In this document: positions 35,418-45,418 of the stretch, in pieces
Numbering within the stretch: the first letter of the stretch is position 1
Layout: each line of letters starts with the position of its first letter
Assembly (NCBI GenBank): GCA_944384855.1
Contig: CALWUY010000050.1
Span: 162,619 to 226,618, forward strand
Direction: 5' to 3'
DNA length: 64,000 nucleotides
Source: an uncultured Clostridia bacterium
Lineage (GTDB): Bacteria; Bacillota; Clostridia; Oscillospirales; Acutalibacteraceae
Notes under the pieces: model-generated
Databases searched by the model: none
The model's input: only the letters and a program-made list of their open reading frames with translations
What the model was told of the DNA's origin: nothing
Made by a program: the position numbers and the translations under genes

Positions 35418-36122
35418 ATGAAAAATATACTAATTGTAGAAGATGAAGCGGCTATCAGAGAATTTGAAGCGATAAATCTCAGGCGAGTGGGATATAATGT
35501 TACGGAAGCCGGATCCGGAGAAGAAGCGCTTGATATTTATGATAACAGCGGAGAGATTTTCGACATTGCCCTGTTGGACATATCTATGCCGGGAATGGAT
35601 GGGTTTGCGCTTTGCAAAGAATTAAGGAAAAGAAGTGAAACACTGGGAATCATAATGCTTACAGCACGGACGCAGGAAATGGATAAAATAAGCGGACTGA
35701 TGATAGGAGCCGATGACTACATAACCAAACCTTTCAGCCCGACCGAACTTCTTGCGAGAGTAGACTCACTTTACAGAAGGGTTGAAATGCAGAATCAAAA
35801 AGCTGTGGCGGCATCTTCTGACGACATTACATTAGGTGAATTTACCTTAAATATCAGAAGGAGAACCCTGCTTAAAAATTCTGTTAATATAGAGCTTACT
35901 CAGGTTGAGTTTCAGATGATTGAATATTTTTTCAATAATCCCGATACGGCACTTGACAGGACGGATATTCTTAATAAAGTCTGGGGCAGCAACTATTTCG
36001 GTGAGGAAAAAATAGTTGATGTAAATATAAGAAGACTCAGGAAAAAAATAGAGGATGATCCTTCCAATCCCAAGCATCTTGTAACAGTCTGGGGAATGGG
36101 ATATAAGTGGAACACCAAATAA
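35418..36122 (+). CDS. OmpR-family response regulator
   Basis: A 234-aa DNA-binding response regulator: acidic EDE, phospho-acceptor in IALLDISMPGMDG, Thr in MLTART, Lys in TKPFSP, and a winged-helix output with LTQVEFQMIEYFFNN and EKIVDVNIRRLRKKIE. The ATG at 35418 is preceded by AGGAGTGAG. It forms an operon with the upstream lipoprotein; the kinase follows 130 nt later. Confidence 0.92.
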   Translation: MKNILIVEDEAAIREFEAINLRRVGYNVTEAGSGEEALDIYDNSGEIFDIALLDISMPGMDGFALCKELRKRSETLGIIMLTARTQEMDKISGLMIGADDYITKPFSPTELLARVDSLYRRVEMQNQKAVAASSDDITLGEFTLNIRRRTLLKNSVNIELTQVEFQMIEYFFNNPDTALDRTDILNKVWGSNYFGEEKIVDVNIRRLRKKIEDDPSNPKHLVTVWGMGYKWNTK

Positions 36123-36252
36123 CGTAAAGCTATAAATTTTTTAGTAACTTAATTATCGCAAACAGTAATACCATCATAAAATTTGCCGGCGGTCAGAGTC
36201 GTAATGCCGGGCAAGTCAAAGACAGTATCCGCATTAAGAAAGGAGGACGCAC

Positions 36253-37770
36253 ATGCAGCTTGAAATCAAGTTTAAGAGTATAGCATTAAAATGGTTTTTT
36301 AATATATTTCTTGTAGTGGCGTTAATAGTATGCGCAGCTGCGATCGCGTTCTCTGTTGTGTTTAATTCCATAAACACAGAACGTATGGAGGTGCTGGCGT
36401 CTGATTATGCGTATGAGTTTTCAGCGCTCTCGGGAACAGACAAAAGAAATTTCAGTGATTCGGCTATAAGCATAGCAGCGGGATTTCAGTACAAAAACAA
36501 TATAGAGGTTCAGGTGCTTAACAGCAGAGGCGAACTTATTGTTTCAACTACCGGATTTCAGTCGGTGACAGATTCAATGGATGATTATTACAAGGCAAAG
36601 GAAACAAAGCAGACCGCTGTTGAGAAGCTTAGAACAAATGACGGCGAACATGTGATGGCATCATCCACCATTATTTATGATTCAAACGGCAACGAATTAG
36701 GAGCATACCGGTGGATAACTTCAATGGAAAAGGCAAACAAGGTGACGATGTGGTTTGCGTCTGTAATGGCTTTGGTGGCAGTGGGGATATTGGGATTTTT
36801 CGGATTTTCAGGGCTTTATTTTATAAAATCCATAGTTCAGCCGATAAGGGACGTAAGCAATATTGCCAGAAAAATTGCGATGGGAGATTTTGACTCACGA
36901 ATCAATATAAATAAAAACGACGAGATAGGCGAGCTGTGCGATACCATAAATTATATGGCGTCCGAGCTGGGACAGACAGAAAAACTGAAAAACGACTTTA
37001 TATCTTCGGTTTCGCATGAGCTGAGGACACCGCTTACCGCTATAAAAGGCTGGGGAGAAACAGCTAAAATGTCGTTAGGGACAGATGAAGAACTTGTCAG
37101 CCGAGGTATAGATGTGGTACTGAGCGAGGCTGACAGACTTTCGGGTCTGGTAGAAGATCTGCTTGATTTCTCCCGTATGGAGAGCGGCAAAATGACAGTG
37201 GAAACAAAACCGATAAATGTAACGATGCTTCTGTCTGAATCGGTGGATATGTATATGGAGCTTTCGCGCAATCAGGGAATAGACCTGACATTTACAAAGC
37301 CTAATGAAGAACTTGAGATAATGGGAGATCTTAACCGTTTAAAACAGGTCTTCATCAACATAATAGACAACGCGGTAAAATATACTCAAAGCGGCGGTCA
37401 GGTTCTGGTTTCGCAGGTAAAAGAGGAAGCGTGTGTGCGGATATCGGTGGCTGACACGGGATTGGGTATTCCGAGCCAGGATATTGACAGAATAAAGGAA
37501 AAGTTTTATAAAGCAAGCAATTCCGTAAGAGGGTCGGGTATAGGACTTGCAGTGGCGGATGAGATAATCAAACAACATGACGGACTTCTGTTTATTGAAA
37601 GTAAAGAGGGAGTCGGAACGACGGTAACAATAGTTCTTCCTTTGTATGAAAGGCCTAAAGAAGATGAAATGATTACTCTTGATGAAGCTGCGGGAATAGA
37701 AGCAAAGCCTGAAACCGAACAAAAAGATGAAGATAAATCAAAGGAGCAGCAGGATAATGAGCAAATGTAA
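36253..37770 (+). CDS. HAMP sensor histidine kinase
   Basis: A 505-aa kinase with TM1 (about 14-38), an extracytoplasmic loop of about 130 residues, TM2 (about 167-195), a HAMP domain (IVQPIRDVSNIARKIAMGDF), the HisKA box VSHELRTPLTAIKGWGET and an ATPase with NIIDNAVKYT, ADTGLGIP and GSGIGLAVADEI. The C-terminal 40 residues are acidic and low in complexity. The ATG follows AAAGGAGG. It is the cognate partner of the upstream regulator. Its end overlaps the DUF1385 gene by 14 nt, linking the signalling operon with the prmC-recA run. Confidence 0.93.
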   Translation: MQLEIKFKSIALKWFFNIFLVVALIVCAAAIAFSVVFNSINTERMEVLASDYAYEFSALSGTDKRNFSDSAISIAAGFQYKNNIEVQVLNSRGELIVSTTGFQSVTDSMDDYYKAKETKQTAVEKLRTNDGEHVMASSTIIYDSNGNELGAYRWITSMEKANKVTMWFASVMALVAVGILGFFGFSGLYFIKSIVQPIRDVSNIARKIAMGDFDSRININKNDEIGELCDTINYMASELGQTEKLKNDFISSVSHELRTPLTAIKGWGETAKMSLGTDEELVSRGIDVVLSEADRLSGLVEDLLDFSRMESGKMTVETKPINVTMLLSESVDMYMELSRNQGIDLTFTKPNEELEIMGDLNRLKQVFINIIDNAVKYTQSGGQVLVSQVKEEACVRISVADTGLGIPSQDIDRIKEKFYKASNSVRGSGIGLAVADEIIKQHDGLLFIESKEGVGTTVTIVLPLYERPKEDEMITLDEAAGIEAKPETEQKDEDKSKEQQDNEQM

Positions 37771-38785
37771 GTATACGGCGATAGGCGGACAGGCGCTTAT
37801 TGAGGGAATCATGATGAAAAGTCCCGAAAAAACCGCGATGGCGGTAAGTATGCCTGACGGAACTATTGACGTATCTATGCTTAAATATGAGTCACTCAGG
37901 AAAAAGTATAAGATTTTAGGTATTCCGGTAGTAAGGGGGGTAACCTCGTTTATAGAATCTATGGTACAGGGATACAAAGCGATGATGCTGTCGGCTGAAA
38001 AGTCGGGTTTTGCCGATTTGGATGAGGACGACAAAAAGGATACAGGAGAGAAGAGCAAATTTTCAAAGGCAGTGCTTTCTGCGGTTATGGTGATAGGGAC
38101 AGTATTGGGAGTAGCGCTTGCGGTAGTACTGTTTATGTATATACCAAGGCTTTGCGTCGGAGGGCTTGAATGGCTGTTTAAAAGCGATTTTTCCAAATTT
38201 ACCAGATCCGGCATTGAACAGCTGCTCAAACTTACGGTATTTGTGCTGTATATGTGGGGAGTTTCCTATATGAAGGATATAAAGAGGGTATTTATGTACC
38301 ACGGCGCCGAGCATAAAACTATTTTCTGCTATGAAAAGGGACTGGAACTGACAGTTGAAAATGTGAGAAAACAGAGCCGGTTTCATCCGAGATGCGGAAC
38401 CTCGTTTATGATTCTCATGATACTGATAAGCGTGATATTTTCCACTTTGGTACAGATGATTTTCCCGCAGGTATATGACATAAAGTGGGCGTGGGTAGCG
38501 GCAAAAATACTTTTGATCCCGATAATTTGCGGTGTGGGATTTGAGGTGTTGAAAATTTGCGGGAAATATGATAATATAATAACCCGCATTATCTCAGCGC
38601 CGGGGCTTTGGATGCAGAGAATAAGCACAAAAGAGCCGCAGGACCGAATGATAGAGGTGGCTATTGCGGCGCTGCGTGCCTGTGAACCGGCGGTTCCGGA
38701 CGTAGACCGAAGGGTTGACATGAACAAGACGGCAGAGAACATCGGCAGTCAGGAAACCGAGGAAACGGGAAATGACAATATTTGA
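37757..38785 (+). CDS. DUF1385 membrane protein
   Basis: A 342-aa protein of the DUF1385 (YqhQ-like) family, function unknown. The N-terminal GGQALIEGIMMKSP motif, about four TM helices (SAVMVIGTVLGVALAVVLFMY, LLKLTVFVLYMWGVSYMKDI, and two more) and YHGAEHKTIFCYEKG and HPRCGTSFMILM motifs are characteristic. The ATG at 37757 is preferred over the 10-codon upstream extension because of conserved MSKCKYTAIGG and an upstream AAGGAG. It is a conserved Clostridia neighbour of prmC. Confidence 0.9.
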   Translation: MSKCKYTAIGGQALIEGIMMKSPEKTAMAVSMPDGTIDVSMLKYESLRKKYKILGIPVVRGVTSFIESMVQGYKAMMLSAEKSGFADLDEDDKKDTGEKSKFSKAVLSAVMVIGTVLGVALAVVLFMYIPRLCVGGLEWLFKSDFSKFTRSGIEQLLKLTVFVLYMWGVSYMKDIKRVFMYHGAEHKTIFCYEKGLELTVENVRKQSRFHPRCGTSFMILMILISVIFSTLVQMIFPQVYDIKWAWVAAKILLIPIICGVGFEVLKICGKYDNIITRIISAPGLWMQRISTKEPQDRMIEVAIAALRACEPAVPDVDRRVDMNKTAENIGSQETEETGNDNI

Positions 38786-39611
38786 AGCATATAATTCGGC
38801 AAAAAAGCAGCTTGAATCGGCCGGCATTGAGGATTATGTCTTTGAAGCAAAACAGATAATAAAGCATATCACGGGGTTTACCTCGGCCCAGGTTCTGAGT
38901 TTTTACAACAGGGAGCTTACAGAGTTTCAGCTTAATAATCTGACTGCGATTCTTCATCAGCGTCAGATAAGATATCCTTTGCAGTATATATTCGGGGAAT
39001 GGGATTTTTACAGGAGAAGCTTTTATGTGGGACCGGGAGTATTAGTGCCCAGAGCCGATACCGAAACAGTAGTAGATGTGTGTGCGGAATATCTTAAAGA
39101 CAGGCCTTCGGCGGAAATACTTGACTTATGTGCCGGCAGCGGCTGCATCGGGATTACACTGGCCGTGGAATTCGCGGATTCTGACGTTTCAATGGTGGAA
39201 AAATATGACGAGGCAATCCGGTATGCCGTAAAAAATATAGAACGTAACGGTGCGGGAAACGCAGAGATTTATAAGGGAGATATATTTGAAAGGTACCTGG
39301 CGGACAGGAAGTTCGATTTGATTGTCAGCAATCCGCCTTATGTTACGGAGAATGAAATGAATACAGTATCTCCTGAAACAAGGTTTGAGCCGGAGACTGC
39401 ACTGGAGGCCGGTGACGGCGGAATGGAATTTTATAAAGCGATAACGGAAAATTACAAAAACAGTATTAAAGACGGAGGTATGCTCTGTTTTGAGGCAGGC
39501 GTTAACCAAAGCAAAATTATATGCGGCATACTTGCGGATGCCGGATTTCACGATATTAAGGTTAAAAAAGATCTTTGCGGTATCGAACGGGCGGTATCGG
39601 GAATAAAATAA
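38772..39611 (+). CDS. prmC: Peptide chain release factor N5-glutamine methyltransferase
   Basis: A 279-aa SAM enzyme that methylates the GGQ glutamine of RF1 and RF2. It has an N-terminal helical domain, YIFGEWDFYRRSFYVGPGVLVPR, the SAM loop ILDLCAGSGCIGITLA, and the catalytic NPPYV near residue 190. The ATG overlaps the DUF1385 stop by 14 nt. The usual neighbour prfA is not present downstream; recA follows after 40 nt. Confidence 0.95.
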   Translation: MTIFEAYNSAKKQLESAGIEDYVFEAKQIIKHITGFTSAQVLSFYNRELTEFQLNNLTAILHQRQIRYPLQYIFGEWDFYRRSFYVGPGVLVPRADTETVVDVCAEYLKDRPSAEILDLCAGSGCIGITLAVEFADSDVSMVEKYDEAIRYAVKNIERNGAGNAEIYKGDIFERYLADRKFDLIVSNPPYVTENEMNTVSPETRFEPETALEAGDGGMEFYKAITENYKNSIKDGGMLCFEAGVNQSKIICGILADAGFHDIKVKKDLCGIERAVSGIK

Positions 39612-39651
39612 TTATACTACACTGCAGACCAAAAAACGGAGGTAAAAAGAT

Positions 39652-40797
39652 ATGGCAGTAAAGGCGCAGAACGTTAAGGTAAGTCCTGTAAAAATCGTAG
39701 AAGAGGAAGAAAAGCAAAAGGCACTTAAAACTGCTATGGAGCAGATTGAGAAAAAGTTCGGAAAAGGTGCGGTTATGAGACTGGGCGAAAACGCTGCAAT
39801 GAGTGTTGAACACATAAAAACCGGTTCGCTTACTCTTGACATCGCATTGGGGATAGGCGGTATTCCGAAAGGACGCATAGTGGAAATCTTCGGACCGGAA
39901 TCTTCGGGAAAAACCACAGTTGCGCTTCATTGTGTGGCAGAGGCTCAGAAAGCCGGAGGCACAGCCGCGTTCATAGATGTTGAACACGCGCTGGATCCGG
40001 TTTATGCTTCACATCTCGGAGTAGATATAGACAGTCTTCTGGTATCTCAGCCGGATTCCGGTGAGCAGGCTTTGGAAATAGCCGAAGCGCTTGTGCGGTC
40101 GGGCGCGATAGATATTATAGTTATCGACTCGGTTGCGGCGCTGGTAACCAAGGCTGAAATAGACGGCGAAATGGGCGACAGTCACGTAGGACAGCTGGCA
40201 AGGCTTATGTCCCAGGCACTGCGCAAACTTACGGGAGCGCTTTCCAAAACCAACTGCGCGGCAATATTTATAAATCAGCTGCGTGAGAAGATCGGGGTAA
40301 TGTACGGTAATCCGGAGACCACCACAGGCGGCAGAGCGCTTAAATTTTATGCCAGCGTCAGAATAGACGTAAGAAAAGGCGAGCCGATAAAAGACGGTTC
40401 CGAACTCATAGGAAATCATACCAGGGTAAAGATAGTTAAAAACAAGGTGGCGCCTCCCTTTAAAACCGCCGAGTTTGATATTATGTACGGTACGGGAATA
40501 TCCCATATAGGAGAAATAATAGACGTAGGCGTGGAGCTGGGAATAATAAAGAAATCAGGCGCGTGGTTCTATTACGGAGAGACAAGACTGGGACAGGGCA
40601 GGGACAATGTCAGGAAGCTTTTCGAGGATAATGCTGAGCTTGCGGCTGAGATAGAGGAGAAGATCATGGCGGCAGCAAGTGATAATCCTGACGCTGTTGC
40701 TGCAGGAGACCGGGATGATGAAATGGAGATTATGCCGGAAGAACCGGTATCCGCTCCGAGAAAAAGCATAGATATTGATATTGCGGTCGACGAATAA
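39652..40797 (+). CDS. recA: RecA recombinase
   Basis: A 381-aa ATP-dependent strand-exchange protein and SOS co-protease. Walker A is GPESSGKTT near residue 81, the catalytic Glu is in FIDVEHALD, Walker B in [10 protein letters not shown], and loop L2 in [20 protein letters not shown]. It has a somewhat longer, Lys/Glu-rich N-terminus. GGAGG precedes the ATG. No clear SOS box was found in the 40-nt gap. Confidence 0.98.
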   Translation: MAVKAQNVKVSPVKIVEEEEKQKALKTAMEQIEKKFGKGAVMRLGENAAMSVEHIKTGSLTLDIALGIGGIPKGRIVEIFGPESSGKTTVALHCVAEAQKAGGTAAFIDVEHALDPVYASHLGVDIDSLLVSQPDSGEQALEIAEALVRSGAIDIIVIDSVAALVTKAEIDGEMGDSHVGQLARLMSQALRKLTGALSKTNCAAIFINQLREKIGVMYGNPETTTGGRALKFYASVRIDVRKGEPIKDGSELIGNHTRVKIVKNKVAPPFKTAEFDIMYGTGISHIGEIIDVGVELGIIKKSGAWFYYGETRLGQGRDNVRKLFEDNAELAAEIEEKIMAAASDNPDAVAAGDRDDEMEIMPEEPVSAPRKSIDIDIAVDE

Positions 40798-40798
40798 A

Positions 40799-41431
40799 AT
40801 GCTGATTGTATCTTTGGAAAAACAGAAAAAACATCTTGTAAAGCTCGGATTTTCAGACGGCAGCAGCTGTCTTTTGGATATCGACGTGTGCGCTGATAAT
40901 TCGATATGCACAGGAACGGATATACAGGAAGAAATGCTTCAAAGACTTTGCTTCGAATCTGATTTCAGACGTGCAAAGTCGCGGGCGCTGTGGTATCTTG
41001 ACCGCAGTGACTATACCGCAAACGCTATATACAAAAAGCTTGTGACCGCGAAATTTTCAAAAGAAGCCGCCGCGGCTGCAATAGCAAGACTCGAGGAACT
41101 GGGAATAATAGACGACCGGCGCTTTGCAGAGCGGTTCTGCGAAAAATGCGCCGAGCGCAATATTTCCAAAAGAGAAATGTTTTACAAGATGCTTGAAAAG
41201 GGCGTGGATTATGAACTGGCAAAGGAAATGCTTGATGAAACCGAGGTTGACGAGCAAACTCAGCTGAAAAATCTGATTGAAGGCAAGTATGCTTCAAGGC
41301 TTTGCGGCGAGAGGGGAACAGAAAAGGTTTTCGCGGCTTTGGTAAGAAAAGGGTTTTCCTATTCGGCGGTAAGAAGCGCGCTCAGAGAATACGGCAAAGA
41401 ATCAGAATTGAACGGGGAATATGATGTATAA
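40799..41431 (+). CDS. recX: RecX regulatory protein
   Basis: A 210-aa inhibitor or modulator of RecA filaments, built of three-helix repeats: ALWYLDRSDYTANAIYKKL, AAIARLEELGIIDDRRFAERFCE and AALVRKGFSYSAVRSALRE. The ATG at 40799 starts 1 nt after the recA stop; an upstream reading frame extension is unlikely. The SD is weak, so translation may depend on recA coupling. Confidence 0.9.
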   Translation: MLIVSLEKQKKHLVKLGFSDGSSCLLDIDVCADNSICTGTDIQEEMLQRLCFESDFRRAKSRALWYLDRSDYTANAIYKKLVTAKFSKEAAAAAIARLEELGIIDDRRFAERFCEKCAERNISKREMFYKMLEKGVDYELAKEMLDETEVDEQTQLKNLIEGKYASRLCGERGTEKVFAALVRKGFSYSAVRSALREYGKESELNGEYDV

Positions 41432-42749
41432 AGTATGTATGGTATCATTAGGCTGTCCCAAAAACCAGGTTGACGCCGAAATGATGTTAAGTCTGCTTGA
41501 AAAGGGCGGGCTTGAGATTTGTTCGGCCGAAGCCGAGGCCGATGCTATAATTGTCAACACCTGCGGCTTTATAGAGCCGGCAAAAGCTGAAGCTATCGAG
41601 AATATTCTCGAAGCGTCGCAGTATAAAAAGGAAGGCCGCTGCAAAGCGCTTATAGTTACCGGCTGTCTTGCGGAGCGCTATCGCGATGACGTGACCGAGG
41701 AAATTCCGGAGGCGGATGTATGCGTAGGTATAGGATCCAACAAGGATATTGCTGAAATAGTAATAAACGCTATTGAGGGGAAAAAGCAAAACCGATACGG
41801 CGCAAAAGAGCAACTGGATCTGAACGGCGACAGGATTTTAGGAGGTCCGCCGTATACGGCCTACCTGAAAATCGCCGACGGCTGCGATAACTGCTGCACT
41901 TACTGTGCTATACCTAAAATACGCGGACGGATGAGGAGCAGAAGGATAGAGGACTGCATAAAAGAGGCGGAAGATCTTGCGCGCAGAGGTGTCAGGGAAC
42001 TTATTGTGGTAGCACAGGATACCACTGCATACGGTGAGGATATTTACGGCGAATCAAAATTGCCTGAGCTTTTAAGCCGGCTTTGTGAAATAGACGGCAT
42101 TCACTGGATAAGGACTCTTTACACCTATCCCGAAAGAATTACCGACAGACTGTTGGATGTAATTTCGTGCAACGATAAAATAGTCAAGTATCTTGATATT
42201 CCCCTGCAGCATGTCAGCGGAGAAATTTTAAAGCGGATGAACCGCAGGGGTGACAGGCAAAGCATAAGCAGTCTTTTAAATAAGATAAGGGAAAAAATAC
42301 CGGAAATAACTTTGAGAACAACATTTATAACCGGGTTTCCGGGGGAGACCGAAGAACAGTTCTGCGAGCTTGCGGAGTTTGTAAAAGAGACAAGATTCGA
42401 AAGACTGGGCTGTTTCCCGTACTCTGCCGAGGAGGATACCTTAGCGGCAGGATTTGACGGTCAGATAGACGAACAGACCAAAAATGACCGTATGGAAAAT
42501 ATAATGGAGCTACAGATGACCATTGCAGCCGAAAAAAACAGTGAGAAGACCGGCAGCGTGACGGAAGTGCTTATAGAAGGCTGGGATGATTATATCAAGT
42601 GTTATTACGGAAGGACTCCTGCCGACGCGCCCGAAATAGACGGCAAAATATTTTTTATGTCGACAAGGCCTCTTAAAATAGGAGAATTTGTAAAGGTCAG
42701 GATAAACGACTGTATAGATTATGATTTGTTAGGAGAACTTGAGGAATGA
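41424..42749 (+). CDS. rimO: Ribosomal protein S12 methylthiotransferase
   Basis: A 441-aa radical-SAM enzyme that adds a beta-methylthio group to the conserved Asp of S12. UPF0004 N-terminal Cys residues are in SLGCPKNQVDAEMM, NTCGFI and VTGCLAERY; the radical-SAM cluster motif is CDNCCTYCAIPKIRG near residue 155; a TRAM domain closes the C-terminus. Start is ATG 41424 (GGGGA 5 nt upstream) or ATG 41421. It overlaps recX by 8 nt. Its substrate rpsL lies 12.6 kb upstream. Confidence 0.96.
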   Translation: MYKVCMVSLGCPKNQVDAEMMLSLLEKGGLEICSAEAEADAIIVNTCGFIEPAKAEAIENILEASQYKKEGRCKALIVTGCLAERYRDDVTEEIPEADVCVGIGSNKDIAEIVINAIEGKKQNRYGAKEQLDLNGDRILGGPPYTAYLKIADGCDNCCTYCAIPKIRGRMRSRRIEDCIKEAEDLARRGVRELIVVAQDTTAYGEDIYGESKLPELLSRLCEIDGIHWIRTLYTYPERITDRLLDVISCNDKIVKYLDIPLQHVSGEILKRMNRRGDRQSISSLLNKIREKIPEITLRTTFITGFPGETEEQFCELAEFVKETRFERLGCFPYSAEEDTLAAGFDGQIDEQTKNDRMENIMELQMTIAAEKNSEKTGSVTEVLIEGWDDYIKCYYGRTPADAPEIDGKIFFMSTRPLKIGEFVKVRINDCIDYDLLGELEE

Positions 42750-43342
42750 ACACACCAAATAAGCTTACAATAGCGAGAATAATAGCGACTCCGGTATTTA
42801 TGGCGGCAATGCTTATAAATTTTCCGTATCATTATCTGGTTTCACTGATATTGTTCATCGCCGCGTCGCTTACAGATATGATAGACGGTAAAATGGCAAG
42901 AAAATACAATCTGGTTACGGATTTCGGTAAATTTTTGGATCCGCTTGCCGATAAAATGCTTACTACGGCGGCGTATCTCGGATTTATCTGCATGTATGCG
43001 GATAAATACAGCTACTGCTGGCAGATAACGGCGATAACTTTTATTGTTTTATTCCGTGAATTTATGGTATCATCGGTAAGACTTGTGGTTGTGTCGTCAG
43101 GGGGAAAGGTAATCGCCGCTAATATGTGGGGCAAAGCCAAAACAGTAAGTCAGATGATCGGCATCATTTTAGCGCTTTCAGCATATACGCTTATAGGAGA
43201 TTTCGGCATAACAAATGCGCTGTTTGTGAATATATGCGACATAGTTATAATATCTCTGTTCTGGATTTCTGCCGTGCTGTGTACGGTGTCCGGCATAATT
43301 TACCTTACGGCGAGCAAGGATTATATAAATCCTTCGAAATAG
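42746..43342 (+). CDS. pgsA: CDP-diacylglycerol-glycerol-3-phosphate 3-phosphatidyltransferase
   Basis: A 198-aa integral membrane enzyme making phosphatidylglycerol phosphate. The CDP-alcohol phosphotransferase motif DMIDGKMARK with GKFLDPLADKML is complete, with about five helices. It overlaps rimO by 4 nt (ATGA). Confidence 0.95.
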   Translation: MNTPNKLTIARIIATPVFMAAMLINFPYHYLVSLILFIAASLTDMIDGKMARKYNLVTDFGKFLDPLADKMLTTAAYLGFICMYADKYSYCWQITAITFIVLFREFMVSSVRLVVVSSGGKVIAANMWGKAKTVSQMIGIILALSAYTLIGDFGITNALFVNICDIVIISLFWISAVLCTVSGIIYLTASKDYINPSK

Positions 43343-43394
43343 AAAAATGTTAAATTACTATGTTATTACCTGTTGATTTTTTGGGGGTATTGGT

Positions 43395-44036
43395 TTGTTC
43401 AGACGTCTTATTGAGGATGTAAACGCCGTGCGCGACCGAGATCCTGCCGCGCGCAGTTTTCTGGAGGTCCTGCTTCTTTATCCGGGAGTAAAAGCGATAA
43501 GAATGCACAGGCGTGCCAACTTCTATTACCGGCATGGGCTTATGTTTTTAGCCCGGTATGTGTCTCAGAAAGCGGCAAGGAAAACAGGTATTGAAATACA
43601 TCCGGGCGCCAAAATAGGAAGGCGTCTGGTTATAGACCACGGTACGGGAATAGTTATAGGTGAGACTACCGAAATAGGTGACGATGTTTTAATATATCAG
43701 GGGGTAACTCTCGGAGGAACCGGAAAGGATACAGGGAAAAGACATCCTACTATAGGGAATAATGTTATGATATCCGCGGGCGCTAAAGTTCTGGGACCGT
43801 TTAAAATCGGCGACAATTCCCGCGTTGCAGCCGGGGCGGTAGTGCTTGAGGAAGTGCCTCCCAATTCCACCGTTGTAGGTATACCGGCAAGGGTAGTGCG
43901 GCAGGACGGCAGGAAGATAGGACAGCTTGACCAGATACATATTCCCGACCCCGTAAAACAGAAAATGGATGCTCTGGAAAACAGAATTTCCGAGCTTGAA
44001 CATATAATTTCCGGTTTGGAGGATAAAAATTTATGA
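43395..44036 (+). CDS. cysE: Serine O-acetyltransferase
   Basis: A 213-aa left-handed beta-helix acetyltransferase that turns serine and acetyl-CoA into O-acetylserine for cysteine synthesis. It has HPGAKIGRRLVIDHGTGIVIG, the catalytic His-Asp pair, and hexapeptide repeats to VGIPARVVR. The start is TTG 43395, 6 nt after GGGGGT. It overlaps cysS by 4 nt. No Cys T-box fits in the 52-nt upstream gap. Confidence 0.93.
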   Translation: MFRRLIEDVNAVRDRDPAARSFLEVLLLYPGVKAIRMHRRANFYYRHGLMFLARYVSQKAARKTGIEIHPGAKIGRRLVIDHGTGIVIGETTEIGDDVLIYQGVTLGGTGKDTGKRHPTIGNNVMISAGAKVLGPFKIGDNSRVAAGAVVLEEVPPNSTVVGIPARVVRQDGRKIGQLDQIHIPDPVKQKMDALENRISELEHIISGLEDKNL

Positions 44037-45418
44037 AAATTTTCAATACGCTCACACGCAGTAAAGACGAGTTTGTTCCCATAAAAGAGGGAGAAGCGAA
44101 AATTTACGCCTGCGGGCCTACGGTTTACAATTATATCCATATAGGCAACGCGCGCCCGCTGTGCGTGTTTGATGTACTCAGGCGTTATCTTGAATGGCGC
44201 GGATATAAGGTGAACTTTGTTCAGAATTTTACAGACATAGATGATAAACTCATAAAAAAAGCCAACGAAGAAAATATAACCGTACCGGAAGTCGCCGAAA
44301 GATTTATAGGAGAATTCTGGACAGATGCAAAGGGGCTCAATGTGAGGGAGGCTACCGTGCATCCGAGGGCTACGGAGAACATAGAACAGATAATAGAAAT
44401 AATTTCTTCTCTTATTGAAAACGGATATGCCTATACTGCGGGCGGAGACGTTTATTACAGAGCAAAGAAGTTCAGAGATTACGGCAAGCTTTCTCATCAG
44501 CCGCTTGAAGAGCTTGAGGCGGGAGCGAGCGAGCGTGTGGATTCGGGAGATATCAAGGAGGATCCTATGGACTTTTGCCTTTGGAAGGGCGCGAAGCCTG
44601 GCGAGCCGTACTGGGAATCACCATTCGGCAAGGGAAGACCGGGCTGGCATATAGAATGTTCGGCAATGGCATGCAGGTATTTAGGAAAGACAATCGATAT
44701 TCACTGCGGAGGACTTGACCTCATTTTCCCCCATCACGAAAATGAAATCGCCCAGAGCGAAGCGGCAAACGGCTGTGAATTCGCTCATTACTGGATGCAT
44801 AACGGTTTTATCAATGTCGATAATCACAAAATGTCAAAATCGCTCAACAATTTTTTCACGGTGCGTGATGTAGCGGAGAAATTCGGTTACGAGCCGATAC
44901 GTTATTTCCTGATATCATCTCAGTACAGGAGTCCGATAAATTATTCGGTTGAGATAATAGAGCAGGCGAAAAATTCGCTTGAAAGGCTTTACAACTGCCG
45001 TGATAACATAGATTTCGCGCTTAAAAACGCCGGTGAGGGAGGAGAAATCCCGGACTTTATCGAACAGCGCCGTCAGGAATTTATAGACGCAATGGAAGAT
45101 GACCTTAACACAGCAGACGCTTTAGCGGCGATATTTATGCTGGTTCGGGATATAAATACCGCAATATCCGAAGGTGCGGGCAAAACCGCGGTGGAGGCGT
45201 TTGCCGATATATTCGATCAGCTGACAGGGGTTTTAGGGTTAGTATACAACCGCAAAACCGAAGCGCTTGACAGCGAGATAGAGGAGCTTATCGAAAAACG
45301 CACCCAGGCCAGAAAGACAAAGGATTTCAAGACTGCCGATGAGATACGCGATAAGCTTAAGAAAATGGGAATAATACTTGAAGACACACCGCAGGGCGTA
45401 AAATGGAGCAGAATCTGA
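44033..45418 (+). CDS. cysS: Cysteinyl-tRNA synthetase
   Basis: A 461-aa class I synthetase that charges tRNA-Cys. HIGH-type motif HIGN in CGPTVYNYIHIGNARP, zinc ligands in CSAMACRYLG and the HHENEIAQSE segment, KMSKS at HKMSKSLNNF, and an anticodon-binding helical C-terminus. It is cotranscribed with cysE, a common pairing. Its substrate body type occurs at 61636-61710, but with a GAA anticodon. Confidence 0.97.
   Translation: MKIFNTLTRSKDEFVPIKEGEAKIYACGPTVYNYIHIGNARPLCVFDVLRRYLEWRGYKVNFVQNFTDIDDKLIKKANEENITVPEVAERFIGEFWTDAKGLNVREATVHPRATENIEQIIEIISSLIENGYAYTAGGDVYYRAKKFRDYGKLSHQPLEELEAGASERVDSGDIKEDPMDFCLWKGAKPGEPYWESPFGKGRPGWHIECSAMACRYLGKTIDIHCGGLDLIFPHHENEIAQSEAANGCEFAHYWMHNGFINVDNHKMSKSLNNFFTVRDVAEKFGYEPIRYFLISSQYRSPINYSVEIIEQAKNSLERLYNCRDNIDFALKNAGEGGEIPDFIEQRRQEFIDAMEDDLNTADALAAIFMLVRDINTAISEGAGKTAVEAFADIFDQLTGVLGLVYNRKTEALDSEIEELIEKRTQARKTKDFKTADEIRDKLKKMGIILEDTPQGVKWSRI

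Noticed and set aside
43343-43394. Cys T-box upstream of cysE-cysS
   Set aside because: The 52-nt gap is too short and has no T-box core.
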